IMG/VR virus record: IMGVR_UViG_3300032896_000074
Location: 1 to 42,583 of that record
Direction: 5' to 3' (one strand)
From: a virus
DNA: 42,583 nucleotides
Of the stretch, positions 22,174 through 28,959 are shown piece after piece; position 1 is the first letter of the stretch; each line of letters opens with the position of its first letter. The position numbers and the translations under genes were made by a program. Under the pieces are notes generated by a model, which searched no databases, was not told where the DNA came from, and saw only the letters and a program-made list of their open reading frames with translations.

Positions 22174-22195
22174 GCGCAATCGGAGGAAGGGATGA
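22115..22195 (+). CDS. Possible 26-residue basic peptide
   Basis: ATG at 22115 with AAAGGC upstream; rich in Arg, Lys and Trp (LFKALRRWWQEWKELRAE). It ends on the TGA that overlaps the next gene's ATG. It overlaps the previous gene for most of its length, so support is only from junctions and composition. Confidence 0.25.
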   Translation: MRLFKALRRWWQEWKELRAERNRRKG

Positions 22196-22743
22196 CCAGC
22201 ATGTCAGGGCATAACGAAAACGGCATCACGGAGCAGGATCGCCGCGTCCTGTTCTTCATCAACCGCAAGGATTACCACGAGGCCCTTGCCGCGAAGAAAG
22301 CTGCCGACGCGAAGATGAAGCTGATCGGCAAGCAGATCAAAGCCGATCTCGGCAAACACGGCCTCGACCAGATCAAGGACTACGACAAGGCGAAGACCGC
22401 CGAAGGCCAGGAAGAACTCAAGGCTCGCGTCGAGGCATCCATGCAGGCGATGCGGTGGGCCGGTGTTCCGGTCGGAACGCAGCTCGACCTTCTGGACGAC
22501 CGCGCCCCGCTCGATGAACGCGCCTATGCGATGGGCGAGGAAGCCGGCCTGCGCGGCGAGACGCTGGTCAATCCCTACAACGAATCCACTGCCGAGGGGC
22601 AAGCCTATGCCAAGGGCTGGCATGACGGGCAGGGCGCGTTGTTCGCCGGCATCAGGAAGAAGCAGGAGGCCGCGGAACTCATCAAGGCCGGCGACGAATC
22701 CGACGACGCCCCGTTCGATGACGAAGATCAGGAGGCAGCGTGA
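22192..22743 (+). CDS. Phage hypothetical protein, 183 residues
   Basis: ATG preceded by GGAGGAAGGG. N-terminal half is helical and Lys-rich (HEALAAKKAADAKMKLIGKQ); the second half contains YAKGWHDGQGALFAGI and an acidic end. Common in rhizobial prophages before the RuvC-like gene; no function known to me. Confidence 0.6.
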   Translation: MTSMSGHNENGITEQDRRVLFFINRKDYHEALAAKKAADAKMKLIGKQIKADLGKHGLDQIKDYDKAKTAEGQEELKARVEASMQAMRWAGVPVGTQLDLLDDRAPLDERAYAMGEEAGLRGETLVNPYNESTAEGQAYAKGWHDGQGALFAGIRKKQEAAELIKAGDESDDAPFDDEDQEAA

Positions 22744-23105
22744 TGGATCGCAGGCTCGCAATGGCACTGGACAACGTCACCGAAGCGATATCCGACGAAC
22801 TGGCGGACAATCTGGCTCCCAAGCCGCAACTGCGCGTGGTGAAGCCCGCAGAGGCATCGGCACCGGAACTCGGCCGGGAGGAGCGGCGCGCTGACATGTT
22901 TCGGCGCGATATCGCGAAACTCAAGCAGGAGATCGCGGACCGCAATCGTCAGTGCAAATCGGAAGACGAGGACGACCGGCGCGGCATCAGGTTCCTGCAG
23001 GACCGGATCGCCGAACGGAAGGCAGGACGGATCGAGGCCAACTCTCGCGATCAACGCCTGATCGATTCCGACAACGCGGCGCTCAAGTGCCTGAAGGACG
23101 AGTAG
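22743..23105 (+). CDS. Coiled-coil phage protein
   Basis: 120 residues. Residues about 45-110 (REERRADMFRRDIAKLKQEI onward) are a charged coiled coil. ATG shares a base with the preceding stop. Function unknown; could be a replication accessory from its position. Confidence 0.5.
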   Translation: MDRRLAMALDNVTEAISDELADNLAPKPQLRVVKPAEASAPELGREERRADMFRRDIAKLKQEIADRNRQCKSEDEDDRRGIRFLQDRIAERKAGRIEANSRDQRLIDSDNAALKCLKDE

Positions 23106-23108
23106 CGC

Positions 23109-23681
23109 GTGATCCTCGCCGGCTTCGATGTCTCCAGCAGCAAGACGGGTGTCGCGATCTACGACACCAGGTCACCTTTGAGCGCGATCATCACCAAGTC
23201 GTTCGCGGCTGAGGGTGATACCCCGCTGGAGAAGATCGAATCCTTCACCGGCCGCATGATCCCGATCCTGAAGGAATACCGGCCGGACTTTGCCGCAGTC
23301 GAGGAACCGCTTCCGATCATCCCTTCGTTCAAGAAGGGCGGCAGTGACGATCTCGGCGGCGAAGCACCGGCGTCCATCGTGGTCAACGCCAGGTCCTCGC
23401 TGATTCTGAATGTCCTCTACGGATCGGCCATGACCGCGCTCGTTGGCATGAAGGTTCCACGTGAAAGCGTCGTGGTCGAAACCTGGCGCAAGGCGTTCCT
23501 CGGCTACGGCCGCAAGCGCGGCATGAAGCGTGTCGACTACAAGCGTGCGGCCAAAGCCCAATGCGACATGCTCCGCATCCCGGTTCGCAATCAGGACGAG
23601 GCGGACGCCGTCGGAATCGTCTGGTGGCTGCACGGCCACTCGCAGAAACTGAAATTGCTCGAGATGGCAAAGGCAGCATGA
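23109..23681 (+). CDS. RuvC-like Holliday-junction nuclease (RNase H fold)
   Basis: 190 residues from a GTG. The acidic set of the RuvC fold is in place: Asp7 in LAGFDVSSSKTG, Glu65/Glu66 in AAVEEPL and DEADA at 163-167. It would resolve branched DNA made during replication and recombination before packaging. Coupled to the helicase gene by ATGA. Confidence 0.8.
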   Translation: MILAGFDVSSSKTGVAIYDTRSPLSAIITKSFAAEGDTPLEKIESFTGRMIPILKEYRPDFAAVEEPLPIIPSFKKGGSDDLGGEAPASIVVNARSSLILNVLYGSAMTALVGMKVPRESVVVETWRKAFLGYGRKRGMKRVDYKRAAKAQCDMLRIPVRNQDEADAVGIVWWLHGHSQKLKLLEMAKAA

Positions 23682-25174
23682 CCGCGTATATGTCGATCGA
23701 ACGCCTGCCCGACAATCTCGAAGCCGAGGCAGGTCTGCTCGGCAGCATCCTTCTCGACAATGCCACCTACTGGCGTGTCGCAGGGTTTCTTAAGGCCGAG
23801 CATTTCCAGGATGGCGCCAAGGGCGCGCACGGGGTTCTGTACGATGTGTTCGGGCAGATGATCGCAGAGGCGAGGCCGGTCACGCCGATCACAGTCAAGC
23901 CCTATATCGAAGCCGATCTGGTCCTCAACAAAGACCCGAGCGACCCGCTGACCTTCTTCGGCTATGTCTGCCGTCTCCAGGCCGACGCCTTCGGCACGAT
24001 GGCAGCTTACGAGAACGGCCGGTCCATCATCGAAATGTGGGCGCGCCGGCAGCTCATCGCCCGGCTTGAGGAAGCGATCAACCTGGCCCGCCACATGCCC
24101 ATCGGCATGACGCCGGACAAGATCATCGGGCAGGTAGCCGACGACCTGACGTCGATCGCGCAGGAAGGCAACGAGCGCGCCGCGGCAAAGCAATACGGTG
24201 TCGTGCTGCCGAATGCAGTCGGGCGCGTGCAAAGAGAGAGCGGATCGACCTCGGCGCGCATCCCGTGGTTCCTGCCAGAGGTCACTCAGGCCCTTGGCGA
24301 TATCCGCCGCGGCAACCTGATCGGGCTCATGTCGGACAGCGGCGGCGGCAAGACCAGCTTCTCGCTCCAGCAATGCCACTACGCGGCCACGCAAGGGTTC
24401 AAGGCCGCGTTCTTCTCGATCGAGATCACCGAGGAGGAAGCCGCGCTGCAAGCGGCGGCGCAGCAGTCCCGCATATCGCTGGAGCGCATCGACGCCTTCA
24501 CGTTGAACACGACCGAGACGTCCAACCTCGAAAAGGAAATGATCCTCGCCGGCGACCTGCCGTTCTTCATTGTCGGGTTCGGCGAGTGCTCGCTGACCGA
24601 CATACGGATTCAGGCCGAGGCCATGGTGAAGCGGCAAGGGCTGGATCTGATCGTCATCGACCACGCCAAGATGATCACGCTACCGAACCCGAAGGATATG
24701 TTCGCGGAGCGGATCAACGCGCTCTATCGCGGGCTGAAAGCTTTGGCGAAGTCGCTCAATGTGGCGATCGTCATCCTGATACAGCGCAATGACGACTGGA
24801 AAAAGCGGTGGCAGACCGGCGGCAACTTCCGGCCCGTCATGGGAGACGCCTACGGCGGCGGCTCGATCAAGCAGAGCCTGGACGTCTGGTTCTCGATCTA
24901 CCGGCCTGAGCCGCTGTACCGAGAACTCATCCCCACGATGCCGCAGGAGTTCATCAGCCAGAAGCAGATCGATGAAGGGAAGCGGACGAAGAAGCAGCAG
25001 GCGCTGCAGAAGCTGGAAGAATCCATCGGCAAGGCCGCGATCATCAACCACAAGCGCAGGCGAGGGGAATCCGGGCGATCGCCGCAGATCGCATTCGATG
25101 CCGAATACACGATGTTCCGGTCGCTGATCTCCGAAGCTGGCACCGAGCCCGATTTCTTTGACGAGGCAGCATGA
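23678..25174 (+). CDS. DnaB-type replicative helicase
   Basis: 498 residues. The N-terminal part (NLEAEAGLLGSILLDNATYW) matches the DnaB N-domain, normally the primase-binding collar. The RecA-like motor has Walker A SDSGGGKTS (219-227) and Walker B LIVIDH (324-329), then an IQRNDDWKKRW segment and a GGSIKQSLDVW element. No phage primase or initiator is seen, so host DnaG and loader proteins are probably used. Confidence 0.9.
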   Translation: MTAYMSIERLPDNLEAEAGLLGSILLDNATYWRVAGFLKAEHFQDGAKGAHGVLYDVFGQMIAEARPVTPITVKPYIEADLVLNKDPSDPLTFFGYVCRLQADAFGTMAAYENGRSIIEMWARRQLIARLEEAINLARHMPIGMTPDKIIGQVADDLTSIAQEGNERAAAKQYGVVLPNAVGRVQRESGSTSARIPWFLPEVTQALGDIRRGNLIGLMSDSGGGKTSFSLQQCHYAATQGFKAAFFSIEITEEEAALQAAAQQSRISLERIDAFTLNTTETSNLEKEMILAGDLPFFIVGFGECSLTDIRIQAEAMVKRQGLDLIVIDHAKMITLPNPKDMFAERINALYRGLKALAKSLNVAIVILIQRNDDWKKRWQTGGNFRPVMGDAYGGGSIKQSLDVWFSIYRPEPLYRELIPTMPQEFISQKQIDEGKRTKKQQALQKLEESIGKAAIINHKRRRGESGRSPQIAFDAEYTMFRSLISEAGTEPDFFDEAA

Positions 25175-25524
25175 GCAAGACCTTCCTGCCGGACTATTCG
25201 TCCATGTCGATAGGCGGCGACCAGCACGTCCCCCTGTTCAAGCTCTTTGCCGGCGAGGGCTGGCGCTACGTCCGAAAGAACAAGGCCAAGGTCATTTGCG
25301 CGTCGGCGCGGGAGGCGATCCAGGCGGCGAAAGATCACGTCGCCGGCATTATCAACCCGCCGCTGAAATCGGAGATCGCTCCGGCTCCTCTGCCCGATGT
25401 TCTCGGCGCCAGCACCCGGCATATCGATCGGGCAGCGCGGGAAGCCGACGGGCAGATCAAGGCGCTGGGTGGCGTCATAGTCAAAGGTCGAGTTGTTCAA
25501 GTCGAGAAGGTGAGCGCGTCATGA
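25171..25524 (+). CDS. Phage hypothetical protein
   Basis: 117 residues, ATGA junction with the helicase. EGWRYVRKNKAKVICASARE then helical. Ends before the winged-helix gene. Not recognised. Confidence 0.55.
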   Translation: MSKTFLPDYSSMSIGGDQHVPLFKLFAGEGWRYVRKNKAKVICASAREAIQAAKDHVAGIINPPLKSEIAPAPLPDVLGASTRHIDRAAREADGQIKALGGVIVKGRVVQVEKVSAS

Positions 25525-25904
25525 GCCTGTCCGTTCAAGAGCTTCAGCGCGAGAACGTCGACCTGAAACATCGGCTCGACACGCTGCTTGCGACTTTGGA
25601 GGAGCGCGAGAAGCCGCTGCCATGCAAGATGACCGCCAGCGAGGAAATCATCGCGCGGGCGTTTCGGGCGAGGTCGCCGCTGGTCGTCAAACGTGAAACC
25701 ATCTACGCGTCGCTCTATGCCTTCCGGCCGGACTGCGATGCGCCCGACATGCGCATCATCGACGTTTATGTCTGCCGGCTCCGCAAGAAACTCTCACTCC
25801 ACGGAATAAGGCTCGATACCGCATGGGGCATGGGCTGGCGCATGTCGCGGGAATCCGCCGAGGCATGGGACCGGGCCATCGAGCCCAAGAAGGACGCAGC
25901 ATGA
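25521..25904 (+). CDS. Winged-helix protein, OmpR/PhoB-type DNA-binding fold
   Basis: 127 residues. A short coiled coil (VQELQRENVDLKHRLDTLLA) is followed by a domain ending IIDVYVCRLRKKLSLHGIRL and TAWGMGWRM, the recognition helix and wing hairpin of OmpR-type output domains such as CtrA and PhoB. The receiver domain is absent. It could bind host or phage promoters independent of phosphorylation, perhaps to drive late genes or interfere with host cell-cycle control. Confidence 0.65.
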   Translation: MSLSVQELQRENVDLKHRLDTLLATLEEREKPLPCKMTASEEIIARAFRARSPLVVKRETIYASLYAFRPDCDAPDMRIIDVYVCRLRKKLSLHGIRLDTAWGMGWRMSRESAEAWDRAIEPKKDAA

Positions 25905-26425
25905 GCAGGAAGAAGCGGAAGCCGGCAAGGGCGAAGTCGCCGGTCATCACGACGACCGTGCAGAACCCCGACTGGCGCCCCGATCTCGAGGGCGTCATGG
26001 GCAGTCCGCGCACCGTGTCGGCAGCGCTGAACACGAAGGAAAGCGCGGTGGAGACGCTCTACCATCGCGGCTTCCTCGCCATCTCGCAAAAGCGGGCAGC
26101 CGATCATTTTCGCGAACTGTGGGAAGCGGCCGGCGGAAAGGTGGGGTCGATCGACTACACGCGCGATCGTGTCGACGGTGGCCGCGGCGAGCCGATCACC
26201 GGCAGGTTGCAGGCAGCCCAGGAACTCGAGCGCGTCCGCTCCCTCGTCGGCCGGCGCAATTACGAGACACTGGAAAAGCTCTGCGGCGAGGGCAGGGCAA
26301 TATCCGAGATCGCGCCCCACAAGCGGGCCAAGCTCACCATGGCCGATAACCTTCGGGGCGATCTGGACGACTGCGCCACGATGTGGGGTTATCAGACGCG
26401 GCAGCGAACCGGGCGCGCAGCATAA
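25901..26425 (+). CDS. Last gene of the rightward early operon; possible late regulator
   Basis: 174 residues, basic N-terminus (RKKRKPARAKSPV). The C-terminal part (ELERVRSLVGRRNYETLEKL with EIAPHKRAKLTMADNLRGDL) is a helical bundle resembling the DUF6456-like or sigma-like region seen in many rhizobial phage proteins. By position, the last early gene before the switch region, it is a candidate activator or antiterminator for the late genes; this is inference. Confidence 0.55.
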   Translation: MSRKKRKPARAKSPVITTTVQNPDWRPDLEGVMGSPRTVSAALNTKESAVETLYHRGFLAISQKRAADHFRELWEAAGGKVGSIDYTRDRVDGGRGEPITGRLQAAQELERVRSLVGRRNYETLEKLCGEGRAISEIAPHKRAKLTMADNLRGDLDDCATMWGYQTRQRTGRAA

Positions 26426-26510
26426 TTTGCACAGTCATTCGGCGTCGTTGTGCGAAAATGTGTTGACGCCGGTAACCGAATATGGCAGCACAACGCCATC
26501 GGAAAAGTTG

Positions 26511-26544
26511 CGCCCGCCCGGAGAAAATTCGCGGCGGGCGTTTT
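26511..26544 (+). terminator. Terminator of the rightward early operon
   Basis: CGCCCGCC, 14 nt, GGCGGGCG, then TTTTCG. Perfect 8-bp GC stem, 85 bp after the last early gene. Confidence 0.75.
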
Positions 26545-26546
26545 CG

Positions 26547-26825
26547 TCAGGCGCTGGACAGCCACTGGTCGAGTTTCTTCGACGCCCGTCCACCGTGCAA
26601 GGCGGCAGCTATCAATTCCTCAAGCCGCGGATCGGCCTTCGCATAAAGGAGTGCGACGCATCCGATGGCGACGCTGGCAGGGATATCGACCGGACGGTCA
26701 TCTTCACGCCGACGGCCGCGCTCGTAGTTCTCGATCGAGCCGCGCGACAGTCCGAGTATTCCGGCTGCCTCGCCTTGCGAAAGCCCCATAGCCCGGCGCC
26801 AGGCTTTGAACTGTTCTGGGGTCAT
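26547..26825 (-). CDS. XRE-family transcriptional regulator
   Basis: 92 residues. TPEQFKAWRRAMGLSQGEAA and LGLSRGSIENYERGRR are a clean XRE HTH with the recognition helix at about 30-40. The C-terminal part may dimerise. ATG preceded by GGAGAAT. It faces away from the late genes and stands beside several palindromes, so it probably controls the early-to-late region. Confidence 0.8.
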   Translation of the reverse strand: MTPEQFKAWRRAMGLSQGEAAGILGLSRGSIENYERGRRREDDRPVDIPASVAIGCVALLYAKADPRLEELIAAALHGGRASKKLDQWLSSA

Positions 26826-26900
26826 GCTATATTCTCCATCAGGAGGTGAGACTTGATCTTCCTTCCGGTGGGAGCCGGCCCGTAGGCCGACCCCCTGTTT

Positions 26901-26969
26901 TCAGCGGCTAATCGTGAGTGTCAGGCGGTAACCGAACATTCTCACGATAACCGTGAACCGGAATTTCAA
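26901..26969 (-). CDS. Possible 22-residue peptide upstream of the XRE gene
   Basis: TTG with a full AGGAGG 8 nt upstream; reads KFRFTVIVRMFGYRLTLTIS, a hydrophobic, beta-like tiny protein of a sort that recurs in phages. Supported only by its ribosome site and composition. Confidence 0.3.
   Translation of the reverse strand: MKFRFTVIVRMFGYRLTLTISR
26911..26956. promoter_or_regulatory. Nested palindromes upstream of the XRE gene
   Basis: ATCGTGAG (26911-26918) and CTCACGAT (26941-26948) form a perfect inverted repeat; TCACG-5 bp-CGTGA (26942-26956) is a second one; CGGTAACCGAA (26925-26935) also occurs at 26470-26480 on the other side of the XRE gene. Likely binding sites of that regulator. 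Confidence 0.5.
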
Positions 26970-27027
26970 TCGTCTCACCTCCTTGCAAACCCGGCCCGAA
27001 TTGGCCGGTGACTTGTTATCGCATATC

Positions 27028-27064
27028 CGTACTGTGTACGCAAGGAAAAAGCGTACTGAGTACG
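27028..27064. promoter_or_regulatory. Two 13-bp palindromes, CGTAC-N3-GTACG
   Basis: CGTACTGTGTACG (27028-27040) and CGTACTGAGTACG (27052-27064), 24 bp apart, arms perfect in both. Spacing of about two helical turns suggests cooperative binding of a dimeric regulator upstream of the late region. Confidence 0.6.
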
Positions 27065-27077
27065 AAATATTCGCAGG

Positions 27078-27106
27078 CCGTCACGCTCCACCCGTGGCGG
27101 TTTTTT
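27078..27106 (+). terminator. Rho-independent terminator before the structured RNA
   Basis: CCGTCACG, 7-nt loop, CGTGGCGG (one T-G pair), then six T. It lies between the tandem palindromes and the candidate RNA, so either late transcription starts after it or is driven through it by antitermination. Confidence 0.75.
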
Positions 27107-27110
27107 CGTT

Positions 27111-27236
27111 TCAGGACGGCAGACGGACGAGGCTAAGGCCGGTGAGTAGGTGGCCCCGCGTGGAAGGCGAAAGCCTCTAGACCACGACGGCTGCCGAACA
27201 GCCCGGATGGGAAGCGAGCGGTCTAGTCCGTCCTGA
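27111..27236 (+). ncRNA. Candidate structured RNA at the start of the late region
   Basis: A gene-free 126-nt block closed by a perfect 9-bp helix (27111-27119 with 27228-27236). Inside are a 7-bp helix CTAGACC/GGTCTAG (27177-27183 with 27220-27226), a hairpin AGGC-GAAA-GCCT (27165-27176) stacked directly on it, and a hairpin GGCTG/CAGCC (27189-27203). A second donor, GACGGAC (27122-27128), can pair with 27226-27232 in place of the closing helix, so two folds compete. Its strand is taken from the GNRA loop and the late-gene direction. I do not recognise the class. A put-like antitermination RNA, a late-operon leader or a packaging RNA are all possible. Confidence 0.5.
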
Positions 27237-27434
27237 TCAGTCTTCGTAGTTAAGGATCATCTGTCCAATTTGGTCGACGTCGTCGCGGACGAGTAGGGTC
27301 ATTGCTCGATCCCCAGCCGAAGCGTTCATCGTGATGGTGGTGAATTCGTTGGCATTCCATCGCTTATAATAGGCGACATTGTGGAAATTAACGTAGACCC
27401 GATCGCCGTTGGTGTCGGTAAGTGAGAGCCACAT
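27237..27434 (-). CDS. Small protein, 65 residues
   Basis: ATG preceded by AAGGAAAG. VYVNFHNVAYYKRW then a beta-rich second half (TTITMNASAGDRAMTLLV). Its stop begins at the base after the structured RNA. Runs against the late genes. Not recognised. Confidence 0.5.
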   Translation of the reverse strand: MWLSLTDTNGDRVYVNFHNVAYYKRWNANEFTTITMNASAGDRAMTLLVRDDVDQIGQMILNYED

Positions 27435-27467
27435 CGCGCTTTCCTTCTTCAAACCCAGTAGAAAACC

Positions 27468-27677
27468 ATGGCAGCACTGCCGAGTAAACCGCCTGTCTGG
27501 CCGGAAGACCCTGTCCGGCGGCAGAGGGCAATGCGCCGCTGGTCCCGCCACTTGGCAGAGATGCATGGCAAAGGCCGCGGCACGGTAGGCGTGTCATGGA
27601 TCGTCATTGCCTACTGCCTGTTCGTCCTCATCGCCGTGCAGGTCGGATGGTTCTCGATCATCGTCGAGTGGAAGTAG
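27468..27677 (+). CDS. Small membrane protein
   Basis: 69 residues: basic N-terminal part with RRWSRHLAEMHGKGRG, then a hydrophobic helix (IVIAYCLFVLIAVQVGWFSI) near the C-terminus. First rightward gene of the late region, divergent from the 65-residue gene. Function unknown. Confidence 0.5.
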   Translation: MAALPSKPPVWPEDPVRRQRAMRRWSRHLAEMHGKGRGTVGVSWIVIAYCLFVLIAVQVGWFSIIVEWK

Positions 27678-27694
27678 GAACGACACCTCTCATC

Positions 27695-28075
27695 ATGGCC
27701 CGCAAGCTTTCGAACCTGAAGCCTCGGATCGGTGGTCTCGGGCATAGGTTCGGCGCAGCGCCTGAAACAGAGCAGCAGCGCAACCGGAATAGGGACAGCA
27801 GCCAAGCCTACCGAGCCTGGTACAAGACGGCACGATGGCAGAAGCTGAGGCTAAGGGTGATCCTTCGGGACCGATACACATGCCAGCGCACCGGTGCCCT
27901 GCTGGTAGGCAAGCACCCGGCACCGGACAGCCCCGTGGTCGACCACATCAGGCCGCACCGTGGAAACGAAGCGCTGTTCTGGGATGAGGCGAACCTTCAG
28001 ACGATAGCCAAGGCCCACCACGACAAGATCAAGCAGGCTGAGGAAGCCAAGGACATCAAGGGAGTGTGGTACTAG
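27695..28075 (+). CDS. HNH endonuclease of the packaging module
   Basis: 126 residues. VILRDRYTCQRTGAL, VVDHIRPHRGNEALFWDEAN and LQTIAKAHHDKIKQAEE are the motif set of the HNH proteins that adjoin terminases in HK97-like phages, where they work with TerS and TerL in cos cleavage. The gene order here (HNH, TerS, TerL, portal) matches. Confidence 0.85.
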   Translation: MARKLSNLKPRIGGLGHRFGAAPETEQQRNRNRDSSQAYRAWYKTARWQKLRLRVILRDRYTCQRTGALLVGKHPAPDSPVVDHIRPHRGNEALFWDEANLQTIAKAHHDKIKQAEEAKDIKGVWY

Positions 28076-28407
28076 ACCGGGTTGTATCGCCAGCTGATCT
28101 CTGTGTTGCCCTTATGCTGGGCGATGTTAAGCCTGAGGTCGATCTCTTCCGGGCAAGCTTCGCATTTGAATGCGACCGTCATGCCCCATCGGCGTCGACT
28201 CGGGTTGTTAAGGGGATCGTGCGGCTTCACCTCCATCTGGACCGTGCCACCATCAACCACCGTGACCGTCTCGGTCTTCTGGTCTTCGCCTCTGTCGTAG
28301 ACCGTGATCGCGCCTTGGTGGAGGTAGGTGCCACCGCAATTCGGGCAGACCAAGTCAGAGGTTTCAGTCCCAGAAGGATCGAGCTTGATGTCGCCGGTCT
28401 TGATCAT
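28072..28407 (-). CDS. Zinc-ribbon protein within the packaging module
   Basis: 111 residues with CPNCGG near residue 21 and CEAC near residue 82, a split zinc ribbon. GGAGG lies 7 nt before the ATG. It is on the strand opposite to the late genes and overlaps the HNH stop by 4 nt, so it may be an independently expressed moron. Not recognised. Confidence 0.6.
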   Translation of the reverse strand: MIKTGDIKLDPSGTETSDLVCPNCGGTYLHQGAITVYDRGEDQKTETVTVVDGGTVQMEVKPHDPLNNPSRRRWGMTVAFKCEACPEEIDLRLNIAQHKGNTEISWRYNPV

Positions 28408-28554
28408 GTGAACGCCTCCATTGGGCCGAGCAATCTACAGCGACGATCACACGATGGTAGGGGGGGCGGGTCGAAAAACCTCAAAACCCCTGCCCAGTTA
28501 GACCCGCGCAGCCCCACATTCGCGCAATTTTTTTGGCTGGAGCCGGATTTCAGC
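28408..28554. other. Putative cos region upstream of TerS
   Basis: A gene-free stretch with a G-run (GGGGGGGCGGG at about 28460), an A-run, a C-run and an eight-T run. HK97-like phages usually carry cos just upstream of the small terminase gene. The cut site itself is not identifiable by eye. Confidence 0.35.
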
Positions 28555-28959
28555 ATGGCAGGAAACAAAAATAGCGGCCGGCCGGCGTTCGAGCCGACGG
28601 AGGAGCAGCGCGAGAAAGTGCGCGTTCTCAAGGCCGGTGGGATGTCAAATGAGGCAATTGGGGTTGCCCTAGGCATTTCCGAGCCGACCCTGACGAAGTA
28701 TTTTTCTTCGGACATCGAAGTGGGGGCCGCAAAGGTCACGGCTGAGATCATGATGGCCCGCTACAACTCCGCGAAGGGCGGGAATGTTGCAGCACAAAAC
28801 AAGGTTTTGGAGTTGGCCGGAGCGGTGAGGGCGCAGGAAAAGCGAGCGCCGGCCGAACCGAAGCCGGGCAAGAAGGAAGAGCGCCAGGCTGCGGCCGAGC
28901 GAGTGTCGGGCAAGTTCGCCCCTCCTGAGCCGCCGAAGCTGGTCGTCAACAACGCCTGA
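28555..28959 (+). CDS. Terminase small subunit (probable)
   Basis: 134 residues. An N-terminal HTH ([19 protein letters not shown] with EPTLTKYF) would bind the packaging site; the middle is helical (oligomerisation) and the end Pro/Lys-rich. The call rests on position directly before TerL (TGATG junction) and the HTH, as small terminases diverge quickly. The ATG at 28555 is chosen because the frame further upstream runs through the putative cos region. Confidence 0.7.
   Translation: MAGNKNSGRPAFEPTEEQREKVRVLKAGGMSNEAIGVALGISEPTLTKYFSSDIEVGAAKVTAEIMMARYNSAKGGNVAAQNKVLELAGAVRAQEKRAPAEPKPGKKEERQAAAERVSGKFAPPEPPKLVVNNA

Noticed and set aside
26841-26886. 10-codon plus-strand frame after AGGAGGTGAGAC
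   Set aside because: Although the ribosome site is perfect, the product is too short and lacks any other support.
27111-28075. HEARO/omega-RNA with an IscB or IsrB nuclease
   Set aside because: A structured RNA near an HNH gene suggested this, but the HNH gene is a short packaging-type protein without a RuvC domain, so there is no IscB or IsrB partner.
28066-28554. Extending the TerS frame upstream to 28066
   Set aside because: The extension overlaps the opposing zinc-ribbon gene and the homopolymer-rich non-coding stretch and has no homologous look.
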